From Sulfurisphaera tokodaii str. 7 (lineage in GTDB: Archaea; Thermoproteota; Thermoprotei_A; Sulfolobales; Sulfolobaceae), in NCBI RefSeq assembly GCF_000011205.1, contig NC_003106.2:434001-498000 (forward strand): a DNA stretch of 64,000 bases. The letters are read 5' to 3'. The notes under the pieces were generated by a model. That model did no database searches. It was not told where the DNA came from and worked only from the letters and a program-made list of their open reading frames with translations. The number at the start of each line of letters is the position of its first letter. Positions within the stretch are counted from its first letter, which is position 1. Shown here piece by piece: positions 13,914 to 22,378 of the stretch. Both the position numbers and the translations under genes were made by a program.

Positions 13914-13962
13914 CAAGTAATAAATTGAAGTTAATATAATATAAAATACTTGGTTCAAAAAA

Positions 13963-14340
13963 TTATGCCTTTATAGCTCCCCCACTTTGGGGATAATACT
14001 TTGCAAGTAGTTCATTTACTTTTTTCTGCAAATCTTCTAGTTGCGTTCTCAGTAAGTTTTCTTGTTTCTGATAAGTTCTAGATCTTAATTCTAAAATTTC
14101 TTTCCTATCATCTAACTCCTTTTGTACTGTTTCTTTATCTGTTTTAACTAGTAAATTTCCAACTATTTTGTAAACTGTCGTACCAGCTGGTAATTGAGAG
14201 AGCTCTTGAAGTATTTTATTTACTTCTCTTAATTCACTATCTATTACATTTTTTTCAGTAAGAAGTCTATTTAATTGATCTTGTAATTGTTGTAATTTTA
14301 CTAATTGTGTTTGAAGTTCAGGGGGAATTCTCTCTGTCAT
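13963..14340 (-). CDS. pfdB: Prefoldin subunit beta
   Basis: The 125-residue protein is a prefoldin beta subunit, which forms the alpha2beta4 jellyfish-shaped chaperone that hands unfolded proteins to the thermosome. It shows two long heptad-repeat helices (about residues 5-48 and 75-115) flanking a short beta hairpin around [15 protein letters not shown]. The start is ATG, with 23 bases of overlap with the upstream pcc1 gene. This position in the exosome/proteasome superoperon is conserved in archaea. Confidence 0.93.
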   Translation of the reverse strand: MTERIPPELQTQLVKLQQLQDQLNRLLTEKNVIDSELREVNKILQELSQLPAGTTVYKIVGNLLVKTDKETVQKELDDRKEILELRSRTYQKQENLLRTQLEDLQKKVNELLAKYYPQSGGAIKA

Positions 14341-14563
14341 CCTTATTCACCCTTTTTATTGTCTCCAATATTGTGTATATCCAGGATATATAAGAGTTCA
14401 TTATAGCTCTACCCCTACTTATTGTAGGTGCTTTTATTATAATTTCCGAGTTCTCTCTATCTATTCTGATATACTTAGTGTCTATACCCTCTGGTAATAC
14501 AGAATTAAATATAAGCTGTCTTTCTTCTTCAGTAGAGTTAATTAATATTTTTATTTCTATCAT
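14318..14563 (-). CDS. pcc1: KEOPS complex subunit Pcc1
   Basis: This 81-residue protein matches Pcc1, the dimerisation subunit of KEOPS, which makes t6A37 on ANN-decoding tRNAs. It has the small alpha-beta pattern expected, with an N-terminal strand IEIKILINS and a central helix after [15 protein letters not shown]. The gene position between Brix and prefoldin beta is where Pcc1 occurs in many archaea. It overlaps both neighbours (26 and 23 bases). Because the sequence is short, the call rests on pattern plus context. Confidence 0.8.
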   Translation of the reverse strand: MIEIKILINSTEEERQLIFNSVLPEGIDTKYIRIDRENSEIIIKAPTISRGRAIMNSYISWIYTILETIKRVNKDDRENSP

Positions 14564-15068
14564 ATAGCTGAAATCTAATGACAGGTCCTAATATTTTATC
14601 ATCTTTCGTGAATTTCAGTTCAAATACATAATTATTGTCTTTTATTATGTAATCTCCATTAGCATATACATCGCAATTTTCAATATATATGTAACCTAGA
14701 TCAATTAACATATTTTTTATTTTCTGATCTTCAATTTTTCCTATACATCCTCTTTTGATTAATGTTCTATGTAATTTTAATTCTGTAAGTAATGTTACAC
14801 CATAAATTATAAAGTTATATTTAAGCATTTTTGATGTAAGGTCGTATACTCTAAATCTACCTGGGTTTCCCTTTATGACATCGATTATAACTAGATATTT
14901 TGAGTTTAAATAAATTGATTTAGCTATAATATCTTTAAGACTTTGTCTACCTCTATTAATCTTTATGGAATTAGGAAAAACATAAGTCAACTCATTTAAA
15001 AAAGTTCTTACTCTTAATGGAGCGTCACGACTTGAAGTAAAAACTATTTCAATACGGTGTATAAGCAA
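14538..15068 (-). CDS. Archaeal Brix-domain ribosome biogenesis protein
   Basis: The protein matches archaeal Brix (Imp4-like) factors, which bind pre-rRNA during ribosome assembly. The core starts IEIVFTSSRDAP and includes the sigma70-like segment FPNSIKINRGRQSLKDI and later GNPGRFRVYDL. The start is uncertain: I use the TTG at 15068 (MLIHRIEIVF). Another in-frame start, GTG at 15089, would extend the overlap with L37Ae to 41 bases. It is in the exosome superoperon between L37Ae and Pcc1. Confidence 0.82.
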   Translation of the reverse strand: MLIHRIEIVFTSSRDAPLRVRTFLNELTYVFPNSIKINRGRQSLKDIIAKSIYLNSKYLVIIDVIKGNPGRFRVYDLTSKMLKYNFIIYGVTLLTELKLHRTLIKRGCIGKIEDQKIKNMLIDLGYIYIENCDVYANGDYIIKDNNYVFELKFTKDDKILGPVIRFQLYDRNKNIN

Positions 15069-15261
15069 GACCTGCCCACTTAGCACCACACTTTTTACAA
15101 TACCATACCCCAGAAGCTATTCTAACCACTTTTCCGGTTGTTTTACATACGGGACATTGATGATCTTGATACCGTTTTTCCATTATCTCTTTCCATTTCT
15201 TCCTGACTGAAGAGCCGTATCGTGCACCAAATCTACCAGCAATTCCTGTAACTTTTCCCAT
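15049..15261 (-). CDS. rpl37ae: 50S ribosomal protein L37Ae (eL43)
   Basis: This 70-residue protein starts MGKVTGIAGRFGARYGSSVRKK, which is standard for eL43. It has a zinc ribbon with the cysteine pairs CPVC and CKKC about 14 residues apart. It is a structural protein of the large subunit. It sits 15 bases after rrp42 and its end overlaps the Brix gene, a gene order conserved in archaeal exosome superoperons. Confidence 0.97.
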   Translation of the reverse strand: MGKVTGIAGRFGARYGSSVRKKWKEIMEKRYQDHQCPVCKTTGKVVRIASGVWYCKKCGAKWAGLAYTPY

Positions 15262-15276
15262 TTCTAATCACCATAA

Positions 15277-16104
15277 TTACATATTAATTTGCTTTTTAAG
15301 CTCTTCGAATAATTTCTGTGAAGCTGATCTTGCTAAACTTTCTGCAACATCTACTTCTTGTAAGCTTAAGCTTCCAAAATTACTCTTTTGCATTCCTACT
15401 ATTCTACCATCTTGTACGTAAGAGAATGAGATTTTTACATCTGCAATACTTTCTTCATCTAAACTTGGATCTACAACAAGATACTTACCTATTTTAGCAA
15501 CAGTAACAGTGACTACTGGATAAGCAATTGGAGTTACATCAGTTTTTTCCTCTTTTATTATTTTTACATTATCTCCTTCTATTTCAACTTTAGGAAGTTT
15601 AGTATTATATAGAGCCGCAACTGCTGCTAAAGTACAAGCATCTAATACATTTCCTCCATAATCAAGAACATATACATCGACCCATGCAGTCCATACTTTT
15701 TTACCTGGTATAATAACTAATTTAGATAGATCAACTGCTTTTGAATCTCTAAGGCTTCTATCCACAACTCTAGCTAATTCTATAGCATTTTCATCTGGTG
15801 GTCCTGGCTCAAATGTCTCGTAAGCTAAAGGAAGGAGTTCTACGTTAACTACTAAGTTTCCCTGGTTTGGAGTATCTGGAAACGGTTCTTCCTCCTCTAA
15901 TTTTACACCGGCTAAAACCATTGTATCTCCTAGTTTTACCAAAGCTGAACCTTCGGCTTTTTTAGCATAATTGAGTGTAACAGAAATTGGTCTATAATCA
16001 CTATTCTTTCTTCCATCTAATCTAATACCTCTTTCTAATGCGTTTAATATACTTTCTTTTTTAAGCAAGGAAGTTATGTTTTGATTAGAAGGCGTGATTG
16101 ACAT
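15277..16104 (-). CDS. rrp42: Exosome complex component Rrp42
   Basis: This 275-residue RNase PH-fold protein is the non-catalytic partner of Rrp41 in the hexameric ring of the archaeal exosome, which degrades and tails RNA from the 3' end. Visible are RGIRLDGRKNSDYRPI near residue 25 and the ring-core strands GSALVKLGDTMVLAGVK, with an N-terminal helix typical of Rrp42. The catalytic aspartate pattern of Rrp41 is not kept. It lies two bases after rrp41, so the pair is tightly coupled and 1:1 synthesis is expected. Confidence 0.96.
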   Translation of the reverse strand: MSITPSNQNITSLLKKESILNALERGIRLDGRKNSDYRPISVTLNYAKKAEGSALVKLGDTMVLAGVKLEEEEPFPDTPNQGNLVVNVELLPLAYETFEPGPPDENAIELARVVDRSLRDSKAVDLSKLVIIPGKKVWTAWVDVYVLDYGGNVLDACTLAAVAALYNTKLPKVEIEGDNVKIIKEEKTDVTPIAYPVVTVTVAKIGKYLVVDPSLDEESIADVKISFSYVQDGRIVGMQKSNFGSLSLQEVDVAESLARSASQKLFEELKKQINM

Positions 16105-16106
16105 TT

Positions 16107-16838
16107 TTATTCCTCCTTTAATTCTGCATATTTGCTCCTAATGGCTTCTTTTTCTAAATTATATATTGTTTCAATTCCTTTTTGAGCCATCTCTAATGCT
16201 TGTCTAAACTCTTGTGGTGTCATATTTCCATTTAGTTGGAGTAACGCAACTTGCTTAAGTGACGGCATCATAGCTACTGGCATATCAGCTTCTCCCCACA
16301 TATCTTCTGGCTCGTTTAAATCTAATACTAAAACTCCATCCGCTTTTCCTACTGCTACACCAGCTATTAAGTCTCTCATAGGAATTCCTGCATCAGCCAA
16401 AGCCATAGATGCAGCCATTAAAGAAACTAATCTTGTTCCTGCATCTGCTTGTAAAACTTCCATGAATACATCTATAACAGTTCTTGGAAATAATTCTACT
16501 AAGATTGTTGATTCTAATGCTTCCCTTATTACTTTAGACAGTTCTATTTCTCTTCGACTAGGAGCAGGATTTTTTCTTTCGTCAGTAGAGAAAGGAGTCA
16601 TATGGTATCTAACTCTTAATACGGCTCTATCTGGCAAAGCTAAATGTCTAGGATGCATTTCTTTTGGGCCATAAACTGCTGCAATAACTTTTGTATTTCC
16701 CATTTCGAATATTGCTGAGCCGTCAGCATTCTTCAAAACGCCCAATTCTATCTTTATAGGTCTCATTTCATCTGGCTTTCTACCGTCTAATCGTAGTCCA
16801 TTATCAAGTATTAGCCTCGGTTTTTGTAGCTGAATCAT
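16107..16838 (-). CDS. rrp41: Exosome complex component Rrp41 (catalytic)
   Basis: This is the phosphorolytic subunit of the archaeal exosome. It has [14 protein letters not shown], the phosphate-binding and active-site region [14 protein letters not shown], and the catalytic aspartates in [15 protein letters not shown] start it at the ATG at 16838 (MIQLQKPRL), which has a GGTGAG Shine-Dalgarno eight bases upstream. A longer start at 16850 has none. It overlaps the end of rrp4 by 35 bases. Confidence 0.96.
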   Translation of the reverse strand: MIQLQKPRLILDNGLRLDGRKPDEMRPIKIELGVLKNADGSAIFEMGNTKVIAAVYGPKEMHPRHLALPDRAVLRVRYHMTPFSTDERKNPAPSRREIELSKVIREALESTILVELFPRTVIDVFMEVLQADAGTRLVSLMAASMALADAGIPMRDLIAGVAVGKADGVLVLDLNEPEDMWGEADMPVAMMPSLKQVALLQLNGNMTPQEFRQALEMAQKGIETIYNLEKEAIRSKYAELKEE

Positions 16839-17547
16839 TTTTTGTCTCACCTAATTTTTCTCTCAAAAACTTTCTTATTTTTTCCGTTAGTCCTTTTATA
16901 TGAGATTCTTTTTCTATAATCTGAATAGCTTCAACTAAAGCTTCTTCAATCATCTTAGTAGCACAATTAGCTAGTATTCTTCCATTTTGAGCAACAAGAA
17001 TTTCACAGCCTGTTTCGCTAGTTAATGTGTCAAGCATGCTTCTGTTTTTCCCGATTACTCTCGGGACTTTTACTGGAGGTATATCAATTACTATTCCGCT
17101 AGATACTCTTCCTAAACCTTTCCCTTTTATAGATAAAATAGGATTTATCGTTCTATCATAGGTTTCTATTTTAGCAATTACGTAATCTCCCAAATTAAGG
17201 TATCTACGCAAGTCCTCTCCTGGGCTAACTGGCCTACCTAAGAATGAAGAAGCTGGTAAGTATGCAGAATAAGGTGATTTTATATCCAGAACCCATCCAT
17301 AAATTTCAACATCTTCTATTAATCCAATAACTGTATCACCAACTTTCGGGATATATCTATGTCCTTCTAATGGAACTATCTCAAATAAATTTTCCTTGAC
17401 TTCTATTAAACCTGTTATGGACGAATAATATTTATTTCCTATCTTATAATAATATGGTGACCATGGTATTTGAAAGTCTCCTTCGGCAATTAAATCTCCT
17501 GGGGTGACTATGCTTCTATCTTCAAAATATATCTTACTATTAGACAT
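16804..17547 (-). CDS. rrp4: Exosome complex component Rrp4
   Basis: The 247-residue RNA-binding cap protein of the exosome has an N-terminal domain beginning [10 protein letters not shown], an S1 domain (about residues 65-145, from [15 protein letters not shown]) and a KH domain with [15 protein letters not shown] near residue 160. The cap recruits poly(A)-rich substrates to the Rrp41/Rrp42 ring. The C-terminal tail is charged and low in complexity. It follows the SBDS gene by seven bases. Confidence 0.96.
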   Translation of the reverse strand: MSNSKIYFEDRSIVTPGDLIAEGDFQIPWSPYYYKIGNKYYSSITGLIEVKENLFEIVPLEGHRYIPKVGDTVIGLIEDVEIYGWVLDIKSPYSAYLPASSFLGRPVSPGEDLRRYLNLGDYVIAKIETYDRTINPILSIKGKGLGRVSSGIVIDIPPVKVPRVIGKNRSMLDTLTSETGCEILVAQNGRILANCATKMIEEALVEAIQIIEKESHIKGLTEKIRKFLREKLGETKNDSATKTEANT

Positions 17548-17554
17548 TTTTATC

Positions 17555-18256
17555 TCACTTCACTTGAAGAATCTTTACTTCAACTTCTCCTTTAGTTAGA
17601 GAATTTAACTTATCTATAACCTCCTGTTGCATTCCTGCTGGGATTTCTAATTCAGCTATTAAAGTGCCATCACCTAGCCAATTAGTCTTCTTTACTTCAC
17701 CCAAATTATGGAGTTGTGACTTTACTTTCGAACTATGTTTTGGATCAACTTTTATTTCTATTAACGCTTTAGCAACTTTTATAGGAATCACTTTAGCTAT
17801 TTCTTTTATTATTTGCAATGCTTGTCCCTCTACATCTTTATTAGGATCTATTTGGACTCTAGCTTGCTCCATTGCCATTTCAATTCGAGTTCTAGGTATA
17901 GGTAAATGAGTTTTAGGATCTATAGCGTTTCTTGAAATATAATCTATTATTTGTTTCTTTTTATTCTCTATCATTTCTTTTCTTTGCTCTGCAGTCACTT
18001 GAATTTCTCCTTTAAGAATTATTTGCCGTGCGATTTCCTCAAAGTCAGTGGTTCCAAAAACTTTTTTTAAAGCTGAAGGAGACGCTTTAAGCCCTTTTTT
18101 TACATCCTTATATATTTCATCGGATACAACAACATCAGACAAACTTATACTTTTCCCACTTTTTAATTCGTTAGCTTCTTTAGGTTTTACTAGTATTTCA
18201 AATCTTTCACCACCATGCTCATATCTAGCGATAACATATTCTTCTTTCTTGGTCAT
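17555..18256 (-). CDS. sdo1: Ribosome maturation protein SBDS (Sdo1)
   Basis: The 233-residue protein is archaeal SBDS, which in eukaryotes works with the EF-2-like GTPase Efl1 to release the anti-association factor eIF6 from the 60S subunit. The three domains are visible: the N-terminal FYSH domain (YVIARYEHGGERFEIL to about residue 90), a helical middle domain containing RTRIEMAMEQA, and a ferredoxin-like C-terminal domain. It sits between psmA and rrp4 as in other archaea. Confidence 0.95.
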   Translation of the reverse strand: MTKKEEYVIARYEHGGERFEILVKPKEANELKSGKSISLSDVVVSDEIYKDVKKGLKASPSALKKVFGTTDFEEIARQIILKGEIQVTAEQRKEMIENKKKQIIDYISRNAIDPKTHLPIPRTRIEMAMEQARVQIDPNKDVEGQALQIIKEIAKVIPIKVAKALIEIKVDPKHSSKVKSQLHNLGEVKKTNWLGDGTLIAELEIPAGMQQEVIDKLNSLTKGEVEVKILQVK

Positions 18257-18275
18257 GAAATTATTTTCACCCCAA

Positions 18276-19004
18276 TTATAATTTTTGTAATATTGATGCT
18301 CTTTCTTCGAAACTCATCTTTCTAAACATTCCGGAATCTACATCTGCAAATCCAACTTCAATATTAGAAGGTGCAAGTTTTTCTCCGGGTTTAAGAGTAG
18401 ATGCTAAGGCTCTAATTCCTAGTAATATTGTATCTTGCATATTGAGATCTTCTCTATAGTTTTTCTCAAAGTATTCTGTTGCGGTATACCCACCTTGTCC
18501 AATAGCTACAGCATAGTAAGGCATAAACTGACCGCTTGGCTCTGTCATTAATAATTTTGGAGTTTTTCCTCTATCAATACCACCTATAATTAAAGCAACA
18601 CCAAAGGGTCTTACTCCACCGTGTTGGGTATACATTTGTTTTACATCTGAAACTAATTTTGTAAGATAGTCAATATTGATAGGTTCATCATATATTAACC
18701 TATGCTGAAGTGCTTGAGATCTAGCATAATCAATTAATATTCTTCCGTCTGAGGCTAATCCAGCAAAGCTACATCCTACATGGTCATCAAGGATAAAGAC
18801 TTTTTCTATGCTATCAACATCAAGAAGTTGGGTGGCTTTTCTTTTTTCTCCAATGAGAACAACTCCAGCTTTTGTTTTTACCCCTAAAGTAGTCCAACCT
18901 TTCTTTACTGCCTCAAAGGCATAATCTACTTGATATAATGATCCATCTGGAGAAAATATTGTTATAGCTCTATCATATCCCATTGCTGCTGGTCCAAATG
19001 CCAA
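18276..19004 (-). CDS. psmA: Proteasome subunit alpha
   Basis: The 242-residue alpha subunit forms the outer rings and gate of the 20S proteasome. The N-terminal signature YDRAITIFSPDGSLYQVDYAFEA-like segment (residues about 9-31) is diagnostic, and the PFGVALIIGG core strand is present. The start codon is TTG at 19004, with a GGGAG sequence nine bases upstream and a TTATTATATC element near 19027-19036 as promoter. The matching catalytic beta subunit is encoded at 43810-44433. A C/D box sRNA candidate ends just upstream of its promoter. Confidence 0.97.
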   Translation of the reverse strand: MAFGPAAMGYDRAITIFSPDGSLYQVDYAFEAVKKGWTTLGVKTKAGVVLIGEKRKATQLLDVDSIEKVFILDDHVGCSFAGLASDGRILIDYARSQALQHRLIYDEPINIDYLTKLVSDVKQMYTQHGGVRPFGVALIIGGIDRGKTPKLLMTEPSGQFMPYYAVAIGQGGYTATEYFEKNYREDLNMQDTILLGIRALASTLKPGEKLAPSNIEVGFADVDSGMFRKMSFEERASILQKL

Positions 19005-19049
19005 ATTTCTTCTCCCAATATCAGTAGATATAATAAGTGTTAAAAAGTG

Positions 19050-19104
19050 TTATCAGTTCGTCGCGTGTTCATCATGATACAGTCTGGGACGGCATCATCA
19101 CTCA
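19050..19104 (-). ncRNA. C/D box sRNA candidate
   Basis: On the minus strand the order is box C GTGATGA (19101-19095), a 12-nt guide (19094-19083), box D' CTGT (19082-19079), a 3-nt spacer, box C' ATGATGA (19075-19069), a 12-nt guide (19068-19057) and box D CTGA (19056-19053). This is exact archaeal C/D sRNA geometry. Such RNAs direct fibrillarin to 2'-O-methylate rRNA or tRNA. By the N+5 rule the predicted targets read TCTGGGACGGCA (methyl on the fifth base, G) and TTCGTCGCGTGT (methyl on the fifth base, U). Box C contains the TGA stop codon of rnp2. D' is one base off consensus. Confidence 0.8.
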
Positions 19105-19520
19105 ATTCCTATTAATCGTTTAGCCCTTTTTAAACTTCCTGTAGTTCTTCTAGGTACAAGAAGAACTTCCTTATTCTTAATCTTTTTTATTAAAGGTAAG
19201 CTTGCTATAATAATCTTATAGCCTATTCTATTAGTAGATATAATACCACGATTATTATATATCATAATAACTTTAGGATTTGAAAGATCTAGCCAAATTT
19301 TTCCTCCTAATTCCTTTACTGAGTTTCTCACTGCTTCTTCAATTTCCCTTATTTCGAAGTTATCTTCACTGATTATATCAAAAATAACATATCTTTTAGC
19401 TCTTGTATCCCTCTTGTTTTTAATTTTTTTAATATAGATTATTCTAGTTCTATATGAGAAAATAACCATAACAGTAAGAACTAAAAGCCAGATGAAAAGT
19501 AGTAAGTTAAGAATGTTCAT
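19098..19520 (-). CDS. rnp2: RNase P protein component 2 (Pop5), with N-terminal membrane-like segment
   Basis: The region from KRYVIFDIIS to the end (about 100 residues) matches Pop5, which with Rpp30 supports the catalytic RNA of RNase P in 5' trimming of tRNAs. The C-terminal VPRRTTGSLKRAKRLIG is typical. Unusually, the ATG at 19520 adds MNILNLLLFIWLLVLTVM, a strongly hydrophobic 20-residue segment followed by a basic stretch, as in a membrane anchor. No alternative start exists between it and the Pop5 domain. An ORF extension to 19586 would lie wholly inside rnp3. It overlaps rnp3 by 14 bases. Confidence 0.87.
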   Translation of the reverse strand: MNILNLLLFIWLLVLTVMVIFSYRTRIIYIKKIKNKRDTRAKRYVIFDIISEDNFEIREIEEAVRNSVKELGGKIWLDLSNPKVIMIYNNRGIISTNRIGYKIIIASLPLIKKIKNKEVLLVPRRTTGSLKRAKRLIGIE

Positions 19521-20052
19521 ACTTTGAAATAAGTCTTTGTGGTGAAAAATAAATCCAATCAATCGCCTCTTCTTCGTCTGCTCCATGAATAACTAGTAAG
19601 TTTATTTTAGACAAAGGAGGCCAGATCTCTCCTAAAGAACTTGCACAAGAAGATATTAAAGGGACAGATATCCACTTGTAGGACCATATTATAAATTTTC
19701 TTAAAACAAATGAATTTAAGTGGCGTAATTGGATTTCTACTGGTTTTTCATATTCTCTGATTAAATTGAGCATTGTCTTTTTGAATATATGAATATTTTC
19801 TATGGATAATATAACACCACTTATTTTATCATCTATAATAGAATATTTCAACGCATCCACGCTTAGTGGTTTTACAAACACTAGACTCTTAGGATTTGAT
19901 TTAAGAAAATTTACAATGCTCTTAGAATTCTTAGCTTCTATACTTATCCTTCTATGTCCCATTAAATGATCCTCTGATAAAAAGTAATCATATCCTACCT
20001 TTTTTAGATAGTTAAAAAGAGCTGAATTAAGTATGCAAGTTTCTATTAGCAA
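19507..20052 (-). CDS. rnp3: RNase P protein component 3 (Rpp30)
   Basis: The 181-residue protein fits archaeal Rpp30, a TIM-barrel-like subunit that pairs with Pop5 in RNase P. Features are the N-terminal strand MLIETCIL, the central VFVKPLSVDALKY segment and the final WIYFSPQRLI region. It is somewhat shorter than euryarchaeal homologues (over 200 residues), as expected for Sulfolobales. Its start overlaps the preceding RNA-binding protein gene by 26 bases and its end overlaps pop5, so the RNase P pair is made from one transcript. Confidence 0.87.
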   Translation of the reverse strand: MLIETCILNSALFNYLKKVGYDYFLSEDHLMGHRRISIEAKNSKSIVNFLKSNPKSLVFVKPLSVDALKYSIIDDKISGVILSIENIHIFKKTMLNLIREYEKPVEIQLRHLNSFVLRKFIIWSYKWISVPLISSCASSLGEIWPPLSKINLLVIHGADEEEAIDWIYFSPQRLISKYEHS

Positions 20053-20470
20053 TTTGTTTCAACTCTTCTTTAAGTTGCTCCGTAACTTTTCCTTTAAAGC
20101 TCATTATTATTTTAATTATATCATCACCATCTTTTAAGCTAATTTTCTTCTCTGCAATAAATCGTTGTTTATCTATTCTTAAATGAAGTTTACTTCCTTC
20201 CATTCTTTCATCTAATGTCGATAACAAAAGTATTAAATCAGCATAATCAAAAGAGTTAAATATCTTATTTGCAACCTCAGTGGCATTTTTTCCACTCAGT
20301 TTATATTCTATGATTTCAATAGAATTACCATAATGGCCTTCGGCTTTCGTTTCTATTAACTCTGAGGATTTTAAAATACTTCCAAAAAAATCTCCCAAAG
20401 CCACTAAAATTTTATCTTTATTTTCAGTCTCATGACAAAAAATTATAATAGATAAGTTTGAGAGTTTCAT
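20027..20470 (-). CDS. RNA-binding protein of the COG1325 (exosome-associated) type
   Basis: This 147-residue protein resembles the conserved archaeal RNA-binding family COG1325, sometimes called an exosome-linked subunit. The pattern includes a strand-helix start [15 protein letters not shown], the motif GHYGNSIEI and [10 protein letters not shown] followed by an acidic helix. It sits four bases overlapped with L15e and 26 bases overlapped with rnp3, a neighbourhood of RNA-processing genes. Precise function is unknown; the family name is from pattern and gene order. Confidence 0.68.
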   Translation of the reverse strand: MKLSNLSIIIFCHETENKDKILVALGDFFGSILKSSELIETKAEGHYGNSIEIIEYKLSGKNATEVANKIFNSFDYADLILLLSTLDERMEGSKLHLRIDKQRFIAEKKISLKDGDDIIKIIMSFKGKVTEQLKEELKQIANRNLHT

Positions 20471-21114
20471 TTCCCAGGTAATTTATCGTAGTTTTGAAGC
20501 CTATAATACTTAGTTGCTTCATGTCTCTTCTTTTGTTCTCTTTCTTTTTCTTTTTTCTTCCACTTATGCTTTACAGTACCCTTAAGTCCTCTACTCTTTA
20601 ATAAACCTCTAGCTTTCTTTCCAGCACTAGTTAGACCTCTAAATACTCTCTTTCTATTAGCAGGATCTTGTAACCACTTTAAGTTTGGATCCGACTTTAT
20701 TACGGGGTGATTTGGATCAACCATAATAATCTCATAATATTTATACATTCCATCCTCGCCAACGTAATAACTACCTAAGACTTCTAAATTAGGGAACTTT
20801 CTTGCAGCTTTCTCCTCTGCTATCCATCTATATCCTTTAGCTGGAGAATAACCATAAACTCCCATTCTTTTTGGCCTTCTCCCACTGTTTGGTCTAGGCT
20901 TATTTAGTCCTCCTCTTCTTACTCTAACTCTGACCACAACGAAACCTTGTTTAGCCTTATAACCTATTGCTCTAGCTCTATTTAACCTTGTGGGCTTGTC
21001 TATTCTCTCAACAGCTGGACTCTTTCTCCACTCTATTAATCTTTGTCGTAACACTTTTTTCCACTCATCAGACTGCCATGTTTGTTCTATATAATTATAC
21101 ATAGATGATGTCAT
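20467..21114 (-). CDS. rpl15e: 50S ribosomal protein L15e (eL15)
   Basis: The 215-residue protein is archaeal eL15: it begins with MYNYIEQTW after a short leader, has the [18 protein letters not shown]-like block and the strongly basic [21 protein letters not shown] segment that threads through 23S rRNA. The C-terminal third is lysine-rich. It heads the long RNA-processing operon on the minus strand, with the divergent GTPase gene starting 62 bp away. The start could be the M at residue 1 or 5 (MTSSMYNY). Confidence 0.95.
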   Translation of the reverse strand: MTSSMYNYIEQTWQSDEWKKVLRQRLIEWRKSPAVERIDKPTRLNRARAIGYKAKQGFVVVRVRVRRGGLNKPRPNSGRRPKRMGVYGYSPAKGYRWIAEEKAARKFPNLEVLGSYYVGEDGMYKYYEIIMVDPNHPVIKSDPNLKWLQDPANRKRVFRGLTSAGKKARGLLKSRGLKGTVKHKWKKKEKEREQKKRHEATKYYRLQNYDKLPGK

Positions 21115-21175
21115 TATTCTCCTAATGTTAAAATGAGCAACTACTTAATAAATGTGTTTCTCCACATTATCATGA

Positions 21176-22378
21176 ATGATAACTATTGGTTTAATTGGAA
21201 AAACCAATGTAGGTAAAAGCACATTTTTCTCTGCAGCTACATTAATAGACGTACCTATTGCAAATAGACCATTTGTAACTATAGAGCCAAATGTAGGAAT
21301 AGCATATGTAAAGAAGAAATGTGTTCATGTAGAGTTTGGCGTAAAATGTAATCCTAAAAATTCTATATGTATAGGAGATTATAGGTTTATTCCAGTAAAA
21401 CTGGTTGATGTAGCTGGTTTAATTCCTGGTGCACATGAAGGAAGAGGGCTTGGAAATAAATTTCTAGATGATTTAAGGAAAGCTGATGTTTTGATTCATG
21501 TAATAGATGCTAGTGGTTCTACTAATGAAGAAGGAATACCTGTAGCACCTGGCTCAAGAGACCCAGAAGAAGATATATCTTTTATAGAGAAGGAAATTGA
21601 AGAATGGTTCTATTCAATTATAAGTAAAGATTGGCAGAAGTTTGCAAGGACGGTAGATCTTTCAAATAAAGATCCAATAGACGAATTATTATCAAAACTC
21701 TCTGGATTATCTATTAATAAATATCATATAATAGAAACATTAAGGGAAACTAAACTAGAAAATTTAAAATTAATGCAATGGAGTGAAGAAGATTTAAGAA
21801 ACTTTGCGAGAAAGTTAAGAGAAATATCAAAGCCCATAGTTATAGCGGCTAATAAGGCCGATATTCCAGAATCAAGAAAATTTATCGAGAAGTTAAAGCG
21901 AAAATATAATTATGTTATTCCTACTAGTGCTGAGGCAGAACTAGCTCTCAGAAAAGCAAGTAAAGCAGGAATTATAGAATATATTCCAGGAGAGAAAGAT
22001 TTTAAGATATTAAAGGAGTTAAATCCTAAACAGAAAGAAGCATTGGATTATATAAAGAAAAATGTACTAGAAATTTACGGAAGCACGGGTGTTCAAGAAG
22101 CACTAAATACGGCTGTATTTGGTGCTTTATCTATGATAGTCGTATACCCCGTGGAAGATGAAAAGAAGTTAACCGATCATAATGGTAATATATTACCCGA
22201 TGCAATCTTAATAAAGAAAGGATCTTCGCCCAAGGACTTGGCAAGTGTTATTCATTCTGAATTGGCCAAAGGTTTTCTCTTTGCGATAAACGTTAAAAAG
22301 AAAGTAAGAGTAGGTGAGGAATATCAATTACAAGATGGGGATGTAATAAAAATAGTGTCATCAACTGCTAGACCTTGA
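21176..22378 (+). CDS. Obg/YchF-family GTPase (archaeal Ygr210 type) with TGS domain
   Basis: This 400-residue P-loop GTPase has GLIGKTNVGKSTFFSAA (6-22), the switch II DVAGLIPGAHEG near residue 83 and the G4-like ANKAD near 226. The C-terminal TGS domain is seen around LQDGDVIKIVSSTA. It belongs to the YchF/Ygr210 branch of Obg proteins, which bind ribosomes; the exact role is not settled. It starts at the ATG at 21176, although another ATG four bases upstream is out of frame. Its end overlaps the convergent nucleotidylyltransferase gene by 11 bases. Confidence 0.9.
   Translation: MITIGLIGKTNVGKSTFFSAATLIDVPIANRPFVTIEPNVGIAYVKKKCVHVEFGVKCNPKNSICIGDYRFIPVKLVDVAGLIPGAHEGRGLGNKFLDDLRKADVLIHVIDASGSTNEEGIPVAPGSRDPEEDISFIEKEIEEWFYSIISKDWQKFARTVDLSNKDPIDELLSKLSGLSINKYHIIETLRETKLENLKLMQWSEEDLRNFARKLREISKPIVIAANKADIPESRKFIEKLKRKYNYVIPTSAEAELALRKASKAGIIEYIPGEKDFKILKELNPKQKEALDYIKKNVLEIYGSTGVQEALNTAVFGALSMIVVYPVEDEKKLTDHNGNILPDAILIKKGSSPKDLASVIHSELAKGFLFAINVKKKVRVGEEYQLQDGDVIKIVSSTARP

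Noticed and set aside
19098-19586. Longer Pop5 reading frame from 19586
   Set aside because: The added 22 residues lie entirely within rnp3, and an ATG at 19520 gives the more economical start.
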